From an uncultured Lachnospiraceae bacterium (GTDB lineage Bacteria; Bacillota; Clostridia; Lachnospirales; Lachnospiraceae): a stretch of DNA of 15,715 bases. Positions 6,898 through 14,354 of the stretch are shown piece after piece (the first letter of the stretch is position 1; each line of letters opens with the position of its first letter). Under the pieces are notes generated by a model. It had not been told where the DNA came from and ran no database searches. It was given only the letters and a program-made list of their open reading frames with translations. Both the position numbers and the translations under genes were made by a program. The stretch covers positions 1 through 15,715 of the forward strand of contig CAKRNW010000048.1 of the NCBI GenBank assembly GCA_934371505.1. Reading direction: 5' to 3'.

Positions 6898-7507
6898 TTA
6901 CTCCACCTCCCAACGCTTCTCTGAAATATAACAGGCTGGCATTGACTGCCTCGGTCACAGCCTTGGATGTAATGGTTGCACCGGAAATGGCATCAATCTC
7001 ATTGGGCTGTACGGCGCCTACTTTCGTCACAGCGAAACTCTCCACATTTTTGTCTGCATACTGGTTCTTCCAGTCGGTATCTGCCTCCATGCCCAGTCCT
7101 GCACTCTCGGTGAGACTCTGGAAGGAGATTCCGTTTACCGTGCCATCCTGTCGGATTCCCACAGATAACTGCAGACTGCCATCGTAGGCACTCTTGGAGG
7201 TTGCGGTTACCACATAGCCTAAGGTACTGCCGCTTGCATCCTTGGCAACCATGACTTCGTCAATCACTGCCTTGGGATACTGTCCTGCTACCGCATCTGC
7301 CCCACTCTGTTTATCGGAAAGATCAAGGGGGGTAAACTCCGCTGCATCCTCAAAAACTGCCTGATAAGCAGCTATCTTTGCAGCCTCCTCCTGGCGGGCA
7401 ATGGGCTCCTTGGTCACTTCATAGACCAGACCAAGAAGCAGGCCGGCAATCAAGGTAATCAGAAAAAGGATTCCGGCATCATGTATCATGTTCTTTCTGT
7501 CATTCAT
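6890..7507 (-). CDS. rnfG: Rnf complex subunit G (covalent FMN subunit)
   Basis: RnfG is a single-helix membrane protein whose outer FMN-binding domain carries covalently bound FMN. The 205-residue sequence has a membrane helix at 11-29 and an FMN-binding domain over about 85-200. The flavinylation site is DAISGATITS (172-181), fitting D-x-x-[ST]-G-A-T with T178 as the predicted acceptor. ESAGLGME (134-141) corresponds to the family's glycine-containing loop. The start overlaps the rnfD stop as ATGA (4 bp), with AGGAGGAG upstream, so it is translationally coupled. The modifying enzyme is very likely the neighbouring ApbE. Confidence 0.94.
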   Translation of the reverse strand: MNDRKNMIHDAGILFLITLIAGLLLGLVYEVTKEPIARQEEAAKIAAYQAVFEDAAEFTPLDLSDKQSGADAVAGQYPKAVIDEVMVAKDASGSTLGYVVTATSKSAYDGSLQLSVGIRQDGTVNGISFQSLTESAGLGMEADTDWKNQYADKNVESFAVTKVGAVQPNEIDAISGATITSKAVTEAVNASLLYFREALGGGVNE

Positions 7508-8451
7508 ATCCGTTCTCCTCCTCTCCCGAATGCTTTAGGCAGTGTAAAATTCTCAATCAGAGGAACTAACAGATTACTGATGATAATCGCGTAGGAAACA
7601 CCCTCCGCAGAGCCTCCGAATACACGGAAGATTGCTGTCAGCAAGCCTAACACAATGCCGTAAATATACTGTCCTTTTACCGTCACCGGTCTGGTTGCGT
7701 AGTCAGTTGCCATAAAGAAGGCTCCTAACATCAGTCCGCCTCCGGCAAGCTGTGCTGCCAGATAGGCCCAATCCAAACCTCTGCCTGAAAACAGTAGTAT
7801 AAAAACACAGAAGGATGCGATATAGGTTCCGGGCACCTTCAGGTCGATAATACCAAATAAAATCAGAATACACGCACCGAACACGATGGCAATCAGGGAA
7901 GTCTCGCCGATGGTGCCGGGGATTTTTCCGATGATCATGTTCATGACATCTACACGCTCTCCTGCTTTCAATGCCGCTAAAGGAGTGGCACCTGACACAC
8001 CATCCAGGGGATACCGGTCACAGGCAAAGGTGGTCATCAGCTTCGGGAAAGACAGGAGCAGAAAACACCGTCCTGCCAGCGCCGGGTTCATAAAGTTCTG
8101 TCCAATGCCTCCGAACAGCATCTTGGCAACCACGATGGCAAATACCGCACCTAACGCTCCCATCCACAGAGGAGCGCTTACCGGAAGGTTCAATGCCAGC
8201 AGAAGTCCCGTGACAACTGCAGAAAAGTCGTTGATGGTCACCTTCTGTTTACAGATTTTTTCAAAGGCAAATTCACTGAGCACTGCCGCTGCAATACATA
8301 CGATCATGTGTAACAGGGCGCGCACACCAAAATTATAAATACCAAAGCCAGCCGCAGGAAGAAGGGCAATCACGACCGTCATCATAATGGATGAGGTGGT
8401 TTCCTTCGAGCGGACATGGGGATTGGATGATACTTTCATCAGTTTTTCCAT
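7504..8451 (-). CDS. rnfD: Rnf complex subunit D (membrane flavoprotein)
   Basis: RnfD is an integral membrane subunit with covalently bound FMN and is related to NqrB. The 315-residue protein has the N-terminal signature SSNPHVRSKETTSSIMM (8-24), some eight to ten hydrophobic segments, GGIGQNFMNPALAGRCFLL (114-132), and the flavinylation motif DGVSGATPLAAL (150-161) with T156 as predicted FMN acceptor. FFMATDYATRPVT is a further family stretch. The gene starts one base after the rnfC stop, with GGGAGG about eleven bases before the ATG, a little far but acceptable. It overlaps rnfG by 4 bp. Confidence 0.95.
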   Translation of the reverse strand: MEKLMKVSSNPHVRSKETTSSIMMTVVIALLPAAGFGIYNFGVRALLHMIVCIAAAVLSEFAFEKICKQKVTINDFSAVVTGLLLALNLPVSAPLWMGALGAVFAIVVAKMLFGGIGQNFMNPALAGRCFLLLSFPKLMTTFACDRYPLDGVSGATPLAALKAGERVDVMNMIIGKIPGTIGETSLIAIVFGACILILFGIIDLKVPGTYIASFCVFILLFSGRGLDWAYLAAQLAGGGLMLGAFFMATDYATRPVTVKGQYIYGIVLGLLTAIFRVFGGSAEGVSYAIIISNLLVPLIENFTLPKAFGRGGERI

Positions 8452-8452
8452 G

Positions 8453-9784
8453 TTATTTTTTTCCTCCCGCCTTTTTCCTGTTCGCCAGTTCCAGCTTACG
8501 CATGGACTTGATGGTTTGTGTCAGAGGTTTCTTCGCAGGGCAGACATAGCTGCAGCAGCCACACTCGCAACACTCCATACCATTTTCTTTCACAAAGTTT
8601 TCTGCATCACCGTGAACCGCATAAGTGGAAAGTCTGCCGGGAAGCAGCCTCTCCGGACAGGCTTCTGAACAGCGTCCGCAGTTAATGCAGGCAGTAGGCT
8701 CCATGGCTGATACATCATCCTTGGTCAGACAAAGCAAAGCAGATGCTGTCTTAGTCGTTGGGACATTTAAATCAAAAATACCGAATCCCATCATGGGTCC
8801 GCCGGAAATTATCTTCACAGGATCCTGTTTGAAACCGCCTGCTTCCTCCACCAGTTCTGCATAGTTGGTTCCGATACGGACAGTAAAGTTTCTGGGGTCA
8901 GCAATCGCGTCACCGGTTACCGTCACAATACGATGCATCAGAGGCTTCCCCTCCCGGACAGCCCGGCGGATTGCCACGATGGTGTCCACATTGTCCACGA
9001 TGCAGCCTGCATCAGCCGGAAGCATATCGGAATTGATTGCTCTGCCGGTCACTGCATAAATCAGCATACGCTCTGCCCCCTGGGGGTACTTGGTCTTAAC
9101 TGCCTTCACGCTCATGCGGTCTTCATCTTTGGTCAGCTCCTTCAAAAGTTTGACGCAGTCCGGCTTATTATCTTCCACGGCAAACACACCCTGTGCCTTA
9201 GGGAAGATTGATAAAATAATCCGCATTCCGTCAATGAGAAGTTCCGGAGTTTCAATCATTCGACGGTAATCGGAAGTCAGATAAGGCTCACACTCTGCAC
9301 AGTTGGCAATAATATAGTCGATCTTATCCGGCTCCTTCGGAGACATCTTGATAAAGGTGGGGAAACCTGCACCACCCATGCCGACTACGCCGGCTTCCTT
9401 GATCAGATTTACTACCTCCTCACGGGACATTTCCTCCAACGGTTTTACCGGAGGATACTCAACTTCTTCATATGCCCCATCGTTTTCGATGACAATACTC
9501 ATCACATTGTCGCCAGTGACCACACGTCTCGGCTCAATCGCTTTCACGGTACCGGATACCGTAGCATAAATGGGCGCAGACACAAACCCTGCCGCCTCCG
9601 CAATCTTCTGTCCGGTCAGTACATGGTCGCCTTTTTTTACGATTGGGTTAGCCGGTGCACCAATATGCTGTGATAAAGGATATACCAGATCGCCTTTCGG
9701 CAGGACTTCCTTAATTGGCTTGTCCTTGGATAAATCTTTACCATCATATGGATGGACGCCACCCAAGAATGTTAATTTTGCCAT
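8453..9784 (-). CDS. rnfC: Rnf complex subunit C (NADH/FMN and iron-sulfur subunit)
   Basis: RnfC is the cytoplasmic subunit that passes electrons to NAD+. The 443-residue protein has the N-terminal RnfC domain starting AKLTFLGGVHPYDGK and a barrel-sandwich segment (about 50-100, GDHVLTGQKIAE). The glycine-rich nucleotide/FMN motif GVVGMGGAGFPTFIK spans 132-146, with NCAECEPYLTSDYR (161-174). Two 4Fe-4S motifs follow: CINCGRCSEACP (366-377) and CCECGCCSYVCP (405-416; C405, C408, C411, C415). It lies first in the operon; the ATG follows AAGGAAAGGGA. It has the usual length and no long C-terminal extension. Confidence 0.96.
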   Translation of the reverse strand: MAKLTFLGGVHPYDGKDLSKDKPIKEVLPKGDLVYPLSQHIGAPANPIVKKGDHVLTGQKIAEAAGFVSAPIYATVSGTVKAIEPRRVVTGDNVMSIVIENDGAYEEVEYPPVKPLEEMSREEVVNLIKEAGVVGMGGAGFPTFIKMSPKEPDKIDYIIANCAECEPYLTSDYRRMIETPELLIDGMRIILSIFPKAQGVFAVEDNKPDCVKLLKELTKDEDRMSVKAVKTKYPQGAERMLIYAVTGRAINSDMLPADAGCIVDNVDTIVAIRRAVREGKPLMHRIVTVTGDAIADPRNFTVRIGTNYAELVEEAGGFKQDPVKIISGGPMMGFGIFDLNVPTTKTASALLCLTKDDVSAMEPTACINCGRCSEACPERLLPGRLSTYAVHGDAENFVKENGMECCECGCCSYVCPAKKPLTQTIKSMRKLELANRKKAGGKK

Positions 9785-9822
9785 TCCCTTTCCTTCTTTC
9801 TTGAGAATTTTTAATCTTTTAT

Positions 9823-9851
9823 ATTATATATTTTTTCGCTAAAATATTCAA
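9823..9851 (-). promoter_or_regulatory. Promoter of the rnfCDGEAB operon
   Basis: On the minus strand TTGAAT (9846-9851) and a perfect TATAAT (9823-9828) are separated by 17 bp, a strong sigma-A-type match. The predicted start near 9816 gives an A/T-rich leader of about 30 nt. An 18-bp sequence overlapping the -35 box (9837-9854) is partly similar to a Rex operator; see findings. Confidence 0.75.
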
Positions 9852-9920
9852 CAAAGACTACTTACAAAACCGAAAATATGATATAGTTACCTTAGAAATC
9901 AATGAAAAGGAGACTTTTTC

Positions 9921-11024
9921 ATGCGTATTATTCGACAGAAACTGGAGGGATTTTCCATTCGCTATCCTCTGGAAAAAATCGCTCCTCTTGAGAAAATACT
10001 GTTTGTAGATATTGAAACCACCGGCTTTACCGCACGTTCTTCTGTCCTGTATCTGATTGGAACTGCCTCCTATGAAGATGGCTGCTGGTATACCAAACAG
10101 TGGTTCGCCGATTCCAAAGAAGATGAATGTGATCTGCTGATTTCCTTTTTTGACTATATTAAGGATTTCACCCATCTGATCCATTTTAACGGTAATAATT
10201 TTGACTTGCCCTACTTAATGCAGAAAGCAGCCGCCTACAAGCTTCCCTACACTCTGGAAAATTTTACTGGTATTGATATTTACCGCAGAGTTTCCCCTTA
10301 CAAATTTTTCTTACATTTACCAAACTGTAAGCAAAAAACCATAGAATTATATCTGGGTATTGATCGTGTAGATGTATACAATGGCGGAGAGTTGATTGGT
10401 ATTTATCATGCTTATGCAGAGAATCCGGATGAACGGATGTTAAAGATTTTATTGCAGCACAATGCAGACGATGTAAAAGGCATGTTGGAACTTCTTCCAA
10501 TTCTGTCCGTTTATGATATGTTTAATGAAAATCATCGTCCGAAAAAGGTACAGGCAAATTATTATACCGATATAGACGGAGAACGCCATCAGGAATTATA
10601 TATCAGCTTCAAACTGTCCACTCCTCTGCCCCGGAGAATCGGTTATTCCACCGGAGCCTTCTTTTTTTCCGGGGAGGGGTTGGAAGGAACGTTGCGAATT
10701 CCCCTCTATGAAGAAGAAATGAAATACTTCTATTCTAATTATAAAGACTACTATTATCTTCCGGAGGAAGATGTGGCGCTTCACAAGTCCATTGCCGGAT
10801 TCGTGGATAAGGAGCACCGCATCCAGGCTACTGCGGCAAACTGTTACACCCGGAAATATTCCCTGTATCTGCCCCAATGGGATACGGTGTTTGAGCCTTT
10901 CTTCAAGCGGGACTATAAGAGCAAAGAATATTTCTTTGAGCTGACGGATGACATGAAAACCAACCGGGAATTTTTTGTTCTGTATATCCAGCATGTACTC
11001 CATATGTTGGCGGCAAGTTTTTGA
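9921..11024 (+). CDS. RNase H-fold (DEDD-type) exonuclease-like protein, YprB-like
   Basis: This 367-residue soluble protein has an N-terminal RNase_H_2/YprB-like exonuclease domain over about residues 25-205. The acidic motifs are in order: FVDIETTGF (28-36; D30, E32), HFNGNNFDLPYL (88-99; D95) and QHNADDVKGMLELL (179-192; H180, D183/D184). This fits DEDD exonucleases acting on DNA or RNA with metal ions. NCKQKTIELYLGI (135-147) matches the K-x-x-E/LG stretch of the family. Residues 206-367, with many Tyr and charged residues, belong to no domain I recognise. AAGGAG lies eight bases before the ATG. The gene stands alone, divergent from rnf, and ends at a strong terminator. A TATAGT -10 candidate lies at 9882-9887 without a convincing -35 box. 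The biological substrate is not known from the sequence. Confidence 0.82.
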   Translation: MRIIRQKLEGFSIRYPLEKIAPLEKILFVDIETTGFTARSSVLYLIGTASYEDGCWYTKQWFADSKEDECDLLISFFDYIKDFTHLIHFNGNNFDLPYLMQKAAAYKLPYTLENFTGIDIYRRVSPYKFFLHLPNCKQKTIELYLGIDRVDVYNGGELIGIYHAYAENPDERMLKILLQHNADDVKGMLELLPILSVYDMFNENHRPKKVQANYYTDIDGERHQELYISFKLSTPLPRRIGYSTGAFFFSGEGLEGTLRIPLYEEEMKYFYSNYKDYYYLPEEDVALHKSIAGFVDKEHRIQATAANCYTRKYSLYLPQWDTVFEPFFKRDYKSKEYFFELTDDMKTNREFFVLYIQHVLHMLAASF

Positions 11025-11052
11025 TTTTGCGGAAGGAATTTCCTGTGAAATG

Positions 11053-11094
11053 AAAATCCCATCTGTGTAGGACTTATACGCAGATGGGATTTTT
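11053..11094. terminator. Strong bidirectional intrinsic terminator
   Basis: Arms 11053-11069 and 11077-11093 form a 17-bp stem with a single G-U pair and a 7-base loop (GGACTTA). AAAATCCCATCTG on the left arm pairs with CAGATGGGATTTT on the right, followed by a further T. The A/T ends give a U tract on either strand. It lies between the convergent exonuclease-like gene (ends 11024) and the EIIC-EAL gene (ends 11120) and can serve both. Confidence 0.9.
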
Positions 11095-11119
11095 ATGTGG
11101 CAGCTAGTCTTCTGGACGG

Positions 11120-13210
11120 TTACCTATTATTTTCATTCTCAAGCAGAGTAAGCAGAGCCTGAATGGGCATATCCTTATAATACAGGTACCCCTGAAAAAT
11201 ATTGCAGCCCATGGCAAGCAGCTGATCTCTCTGTTTTTCTGTTTCCACGTACTCTGCAATGATGCTGAAATTGAGTTGCTGTCCTAGCTGGATGATGGAG
11301 GAAACAATACTTCTGGTTCGTTCATTCTCCAGATTTCGGATGAGGGAACCATCTATCTTGACAAAATCGAAATAGTTTTTCTGAAGGATGGTAATGGATG
11401 TATTTCCCATGGAAAAATCATCCATGAAAACCTTGATTCCACTCTTCTTTATTTGTTCAAAGGCAATCTGATACACATCCGCATCGGAGATATTCGCATC
11501 TTCTGTAATTTCAATACCAAAGGTATTGGGTGTTACATGTGCATTCTCTACCTCCTTAATCAGCCATTGCCGGAATCTTTCATCCATAAGCAGTTCAATT
11601 CTCAGATTCACCTCAACTTCCATATCAGGGGCAATGCGTTGCATTTCCCGCAGGTCTGCCAAAGCACGCTGACATATCACTTTGCTTAAATCCTCGAACA
11701 CACCTCTGTTTCTTGCCATTTCCACCACAAGAGGCGGATAGACTGCCTTATTATCCCGGTATTTGAAGCGCAGCAATGCTTCAGCCGCAATAATTTTACC
11801 CTCACGGATCTGGGGTTGATAATTGATAGCAACTGTTCCTGCCTTAATGTCACTGTTCAGCTTGGCAAACAGATTTTCTTCAAAAGAGCTCAAAAGTACA
11901 CTGACATGATTTAAACGATACGGTTGTTTTTCTGCCTCCGCCTTACGGCAGATGTCCGTGAGGCTCTCCAGACACTTATCCTCATTTTCCACTGTAACCG
12001 CATCTGCTTTCCGCACAAAGGGCATGTAAATGAGTGTTCCAACTACCAGAGAAACAAGCTGCAGGATACTTCCAGCAACAGAACCGGTAGCCTGATAACC
12101 GCTGATAATCACTGGGGTCGTCCAATGTACATTGGCATTGATAATGGGCGGTACCACATCGGTGGACATTGCAAGATAACTAAGCGTATAGGAAACCAGA
12201 GGAACTGATACGAAGGGAATCAGATAAACCGGATTAAACACAATGGGAATCCCAAACACCAGAATCTCATTGATATTAAATAACAACGGTATTCCTGCCA
12301 GCTTGGTCAGTCTCCTGATCCGTTTGTCACGGCTGAAAAACAGGATTGCCAGAAACAGACACATGGTGGTTCCACACCCTCCCATGAGAACAAAAGTATC
12401 CAGAAGAGGTTTGTTCATAATACTTCCGTTTCCGAAAGCAAACACGCTGGTTGGGGATGTGAGCAGTGTATCAAACACATTTCCTCCATGAACACCCACC
12501 ATCCACAAGACAGATTCACAAAACATAATCAGAAATCCACCAAGGAATGTGGCTCCAATCGTTTCAAAGGGTTTCGACAGAATGGCAATCACCAAATCGT
12601 TAAAGTTATTCATGCCATCCCACAAACTGATCAGTTCTGCCTCTATGGCAGAGAAACCCACACAGATGCCGATGATGGGGACACAGTGAATTCCTCTCGT
12701 AAAGGTAGTGGAATAGGCATCTTCTTTATTACGCATCAATCTGTGATACAGCAGGAAAAACAGTTTGTGATACAATACCGCAGTCAGCAGGGCAGAAAAC
12801 ACATTTGCCTTATTGGTATAGCTCATCAGTGAGACTTCCCCTGTCAAAACTTCAGAGCCCAGAGATGCAAAATAGCAGATCGTTGTGGAGACAGCGGAAA
12901 TCACCCGAATATCAGCATGTACATCTTCTTTGCGTGAAGCCAGACATGAAAAAATAAACACCAGATACACTGCTATGAATTCATAAGTTGCATGGTACAG
13001 AATATCAAGAAAATTATATAATTTTCCATCCAGTGCGGTTGCAATCAATTCACGCACCGCAGTCAACGGAAAACTCTGGATTGCCAGTGCAAATGCTCCA
13101 ATCAAAAAAGCGGGGGTTAAAGAAGAAAAGGATTCTTTGATTGTTTCAAAAATAGAATCCCCTCTCCAATCCATGTCACTTTTATATAAGCCATCTGTCA
13201 TTATCTTCAC
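11120..13210 (-). CDS. PTS EIIC (cellobiose/lactose type) fused to EAL c-di-GMP phosphodiesterase
   Basis: In this 696-residue fusion, residues 15-405 are a multi-helix EIIC domain of the lactose/cellobiose family, with MVGVHGGNVFDTLL (H241) and FNINEILVFGIPIVFNPVYL (E315 in the sugar-site N-x-N-E). Residues 440-690 are an EAL domain. The residues for c-di-GMP hydrolysis appear present: E477 (EALLRF), N535, E567 (GIEITE), D597-D598 (MDDFSMGNTS), K618 and D620 (VKIDGS), E653 (AEYVET) and Q673 (QGYLYYK). AEYVET differs from the common AEGVET. No EIIA or EIIB lies in the fusion or window, so it may act as a sugar- or PTS-responsive sensor more than a transporter (inference). I chose the GTG at 13210: AGGAGGT lies nine bases upstream and would be coding if the ATG at 13243 were used. 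Confidence 0.9.
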   Translation of the reverse strand: MKIMTDGLYKSDMDWRGDSIFETIKESFSSLTPAFLIGAFALAIQSFPLTAVRELIATALDGKLYNFLDILYHATYEFIAVYLVFIFSCLASRKEDVHADIRVISAVSTTICYFASLGSEVLTGEVSLMSYTNKANVFSALLTAVLYHKLFFLLYHRLMRNKEDAYSTTFTRGIHCVPIIGICVGFSAIEAELISLWDGMNNFNDLVIAILSKPFETIGATFLGGFLIMFCESVLWMVGVHGGNVFDTLLTSPTSVFAFGNGSIMNKPLLDTFVLMGGCGTTMCLFLAILFFSRDKRIRRLTKLAGIPLLFNINEILVFGIPIVFNPVYLIPFVSVPLVSYTLSYLAMSTDVVPPIINANVHWTTPVIISGYQATGSVAGSILQLVSLVVGTLIYMPFVRKADAVTVENEDKCLESLTDICRKAEAEKQPYRLNHVSVLLSSFEENLFAKLNSDIKAGTVAINYQPQIREGKIIAAEALLRFKYRDNKAVYPPLVVEMARNRGVFEDLSKVICQRALADLREMQRIAPDMEVEVNLRIELLMDERFRQWLIKEVENAHVTPNTFGIEITEDANISDADVYQIAFEQIKKSGIKVFMDDFSMGNTSITILQKNYFDFVKIDGSLIRNLENERTRSIVSSIIQLGQQLNFSIIAEYVETEKQRDQLLAMGCNIFQGYLYYKDMPIQALLTLLENENNR

Positions 13211-13287
13211 TTTTGTATAACCTCCTATCGGTTCTGCATCCATAGGAACAAAAATTCAAGTAAGTATTTTGCATTTAACTGTATCAT

Positions 13288-13296
13288 AGTATACCA
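13288..13296 (-). promoter_or_regulatory. Extended -10 promoter candidate for the EIIC-EAL gene
   Basis: The minus strand reads TGGTATACT, an extended -10 (TGn plus TATACT, 5 of 6). No good -35 box lies at the right distance. The predicted start near 13281 leaves a leader of about 70 nt before the GTG, with no c-di-GMP riboswitch-like sequence. Confidence 0.45.
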
Positions 13297-13334
13297 TACT
13301 TTTTCAATAGGAGTTTCTTCTTTTTTTATCGCAT

Positions 13335-14354
13335 TTACCCAAGAATCCTTTTCTTCGCTTCCTCCAGTCCGGCGATGACTTTATCACACCATGCATCAAA
13401 GACGGCGTCCTCTTTCTGACATTCCGGGTGGCTTAAGATATAGTCGATGGCTTTGCCGATGCCTTTCCTTGCGGAAACCGTGCAGACAAAGTCCGGCACA
13501 ATCCTTTTGATTTTTGTATTGTCAAAGACCACGGTGCATGCTTTATCTCCTAATAACCCACCACGGAAATCATAGGGGGAAACCGCATCCAGATACTCCG
13601 AGGAAACATAGTAAGGCTTGTACTCTACTCCCAACTTATCCGCCGCAATCTGGTGAATCTGATTCCAGGTAAGGGATTCGTCACTGGTAATCTGGAAAGC
13701 CTCTCCAATGGCATGGGGATTTGCCATCAGCCCTACAAAACCTTTGGCAAAATCCGAATTGAAAGTAATCGTCCAGAGGCTGTTTCCATCTCCATGGACA
13801 AGAACCGGTTTTCCTTCCATCATCCGCTTTAACACCTGGAAACAGCCATTGTCTCCATGTACACCGACCGGTACGGCGCGTTCACTATAGGTGTGGCTGG
13901 GGCGTACAATGGTAACCGGAAATCCTTCTTCCCTGTATAATTTCATCAGATAATCTTCACAGGCGATTTTATTTCTGGAATATTCCCAGTAAGGATTGGC
14001 AAGCGCCGTACCTTCTGTGATTCGATATTCTGTCACCGGTTTGTGATAGGCCGAGGCTGAACTGATATACATAAACTGTTTTGTCTTTCCTTTAAAAAGA
14101 CGATAATCCCGCTCCAGCTGCTCCGGCACAAACCCGATAAAATCGCATACAGTGTCAAATGTCAGGTCTTTGATTTTCTCCGCCACCTCTTCTTCCTTGT
14201 TGATATCCGCGGTGATTACCTTCACATTTTCAGGAACTTCTACCTCATGAAGTCCCCTGTTAATCAGATATAATTCCCAGTTTTCTTCCGCTGCCAGTCT
14301 GTTTGTGATGGCAGTACTGATGGTACCCGTTCCTCCAATAAATAATGCTCTCAT
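13335..14354 (-). CDS. NAD(P)-dependent epimerase/dehydratase-like extended SDR
   Basis: This 339-residue cytoplasmic Rossmann-fold protein begins MRALFIGGTGTISTAIT, the G-x-x-G-x-x-[GS] dinucleotide motif at residues 7-13. MYISSASAYHK carries the catalytic Ser region and WEYSRNKIACE the Y-x-x-x-K pair, followed by VRPSHTY. The C-terminal half (FQITSDESLTWNQIHQIAAD and onward) is typical of substrate-binding parts of extended SDRs with sugar-nucleotide or related substrates; the actual substrate is unclear. I start at the ATG at 14354 because GGAG lies six bases upstream; an ATG at 14366 would place that GGAG inside the gene and has only AGGA directly abutting it. The upstream partial gene reads about 95 bp into this gene in another frame. 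It has its own promoter candidate at 14462-14470. Confidence 0.85.
   Translation of the reverse strand: MRALFIGGTGTISTAITNRLAAEENWELYLINRGLHEVEVPENVKVITADINKEEEVAEKIKDLTFDTVCDFIGFVPEQLERDYRLFKGKTKQFMYISSASAYHKPVTEYRITEGTALANPYWEYSRNKIACEDYLMKLYREEGFPVTIVRPSHTYSERAVPVGVHGDNGCFQVLKRMMEGKPVLVHGDGNSLWTITFNSDFAKGFVGLMANPHAIGEAFQITSDESLTWNQIHQIAADKLGVEYKPYYVSSEYLDAVSPYDFRGGLLGDKACTVVFDNTKIKRIVPDFVCTVSARKGIGKAIDYILSHPECQKEDAVFDAWCDKVIAGLEEAKKRILG

Noticed and set aside
8933..9211. Plus-strand frames opposite rnfC and other rnf genes
   Set aside because: All are antisense to conserved Rnf coding sequence and show no independent signals.
13211..13243. ATG at 13243 as start of the EIIC-EAL gene
   Set aside because: A strong AGGAGGT lies inside this extension, nine bases before the in-frame GTG at 13210, while the ATG has no comparable site.
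13211..13334. c-di-GMP riboswitch upstream of the EAL fusion
   Set aside because: The leader is about 70 nt and lacks the conserved GEMM core sequences; it is mostly A/T-rich.
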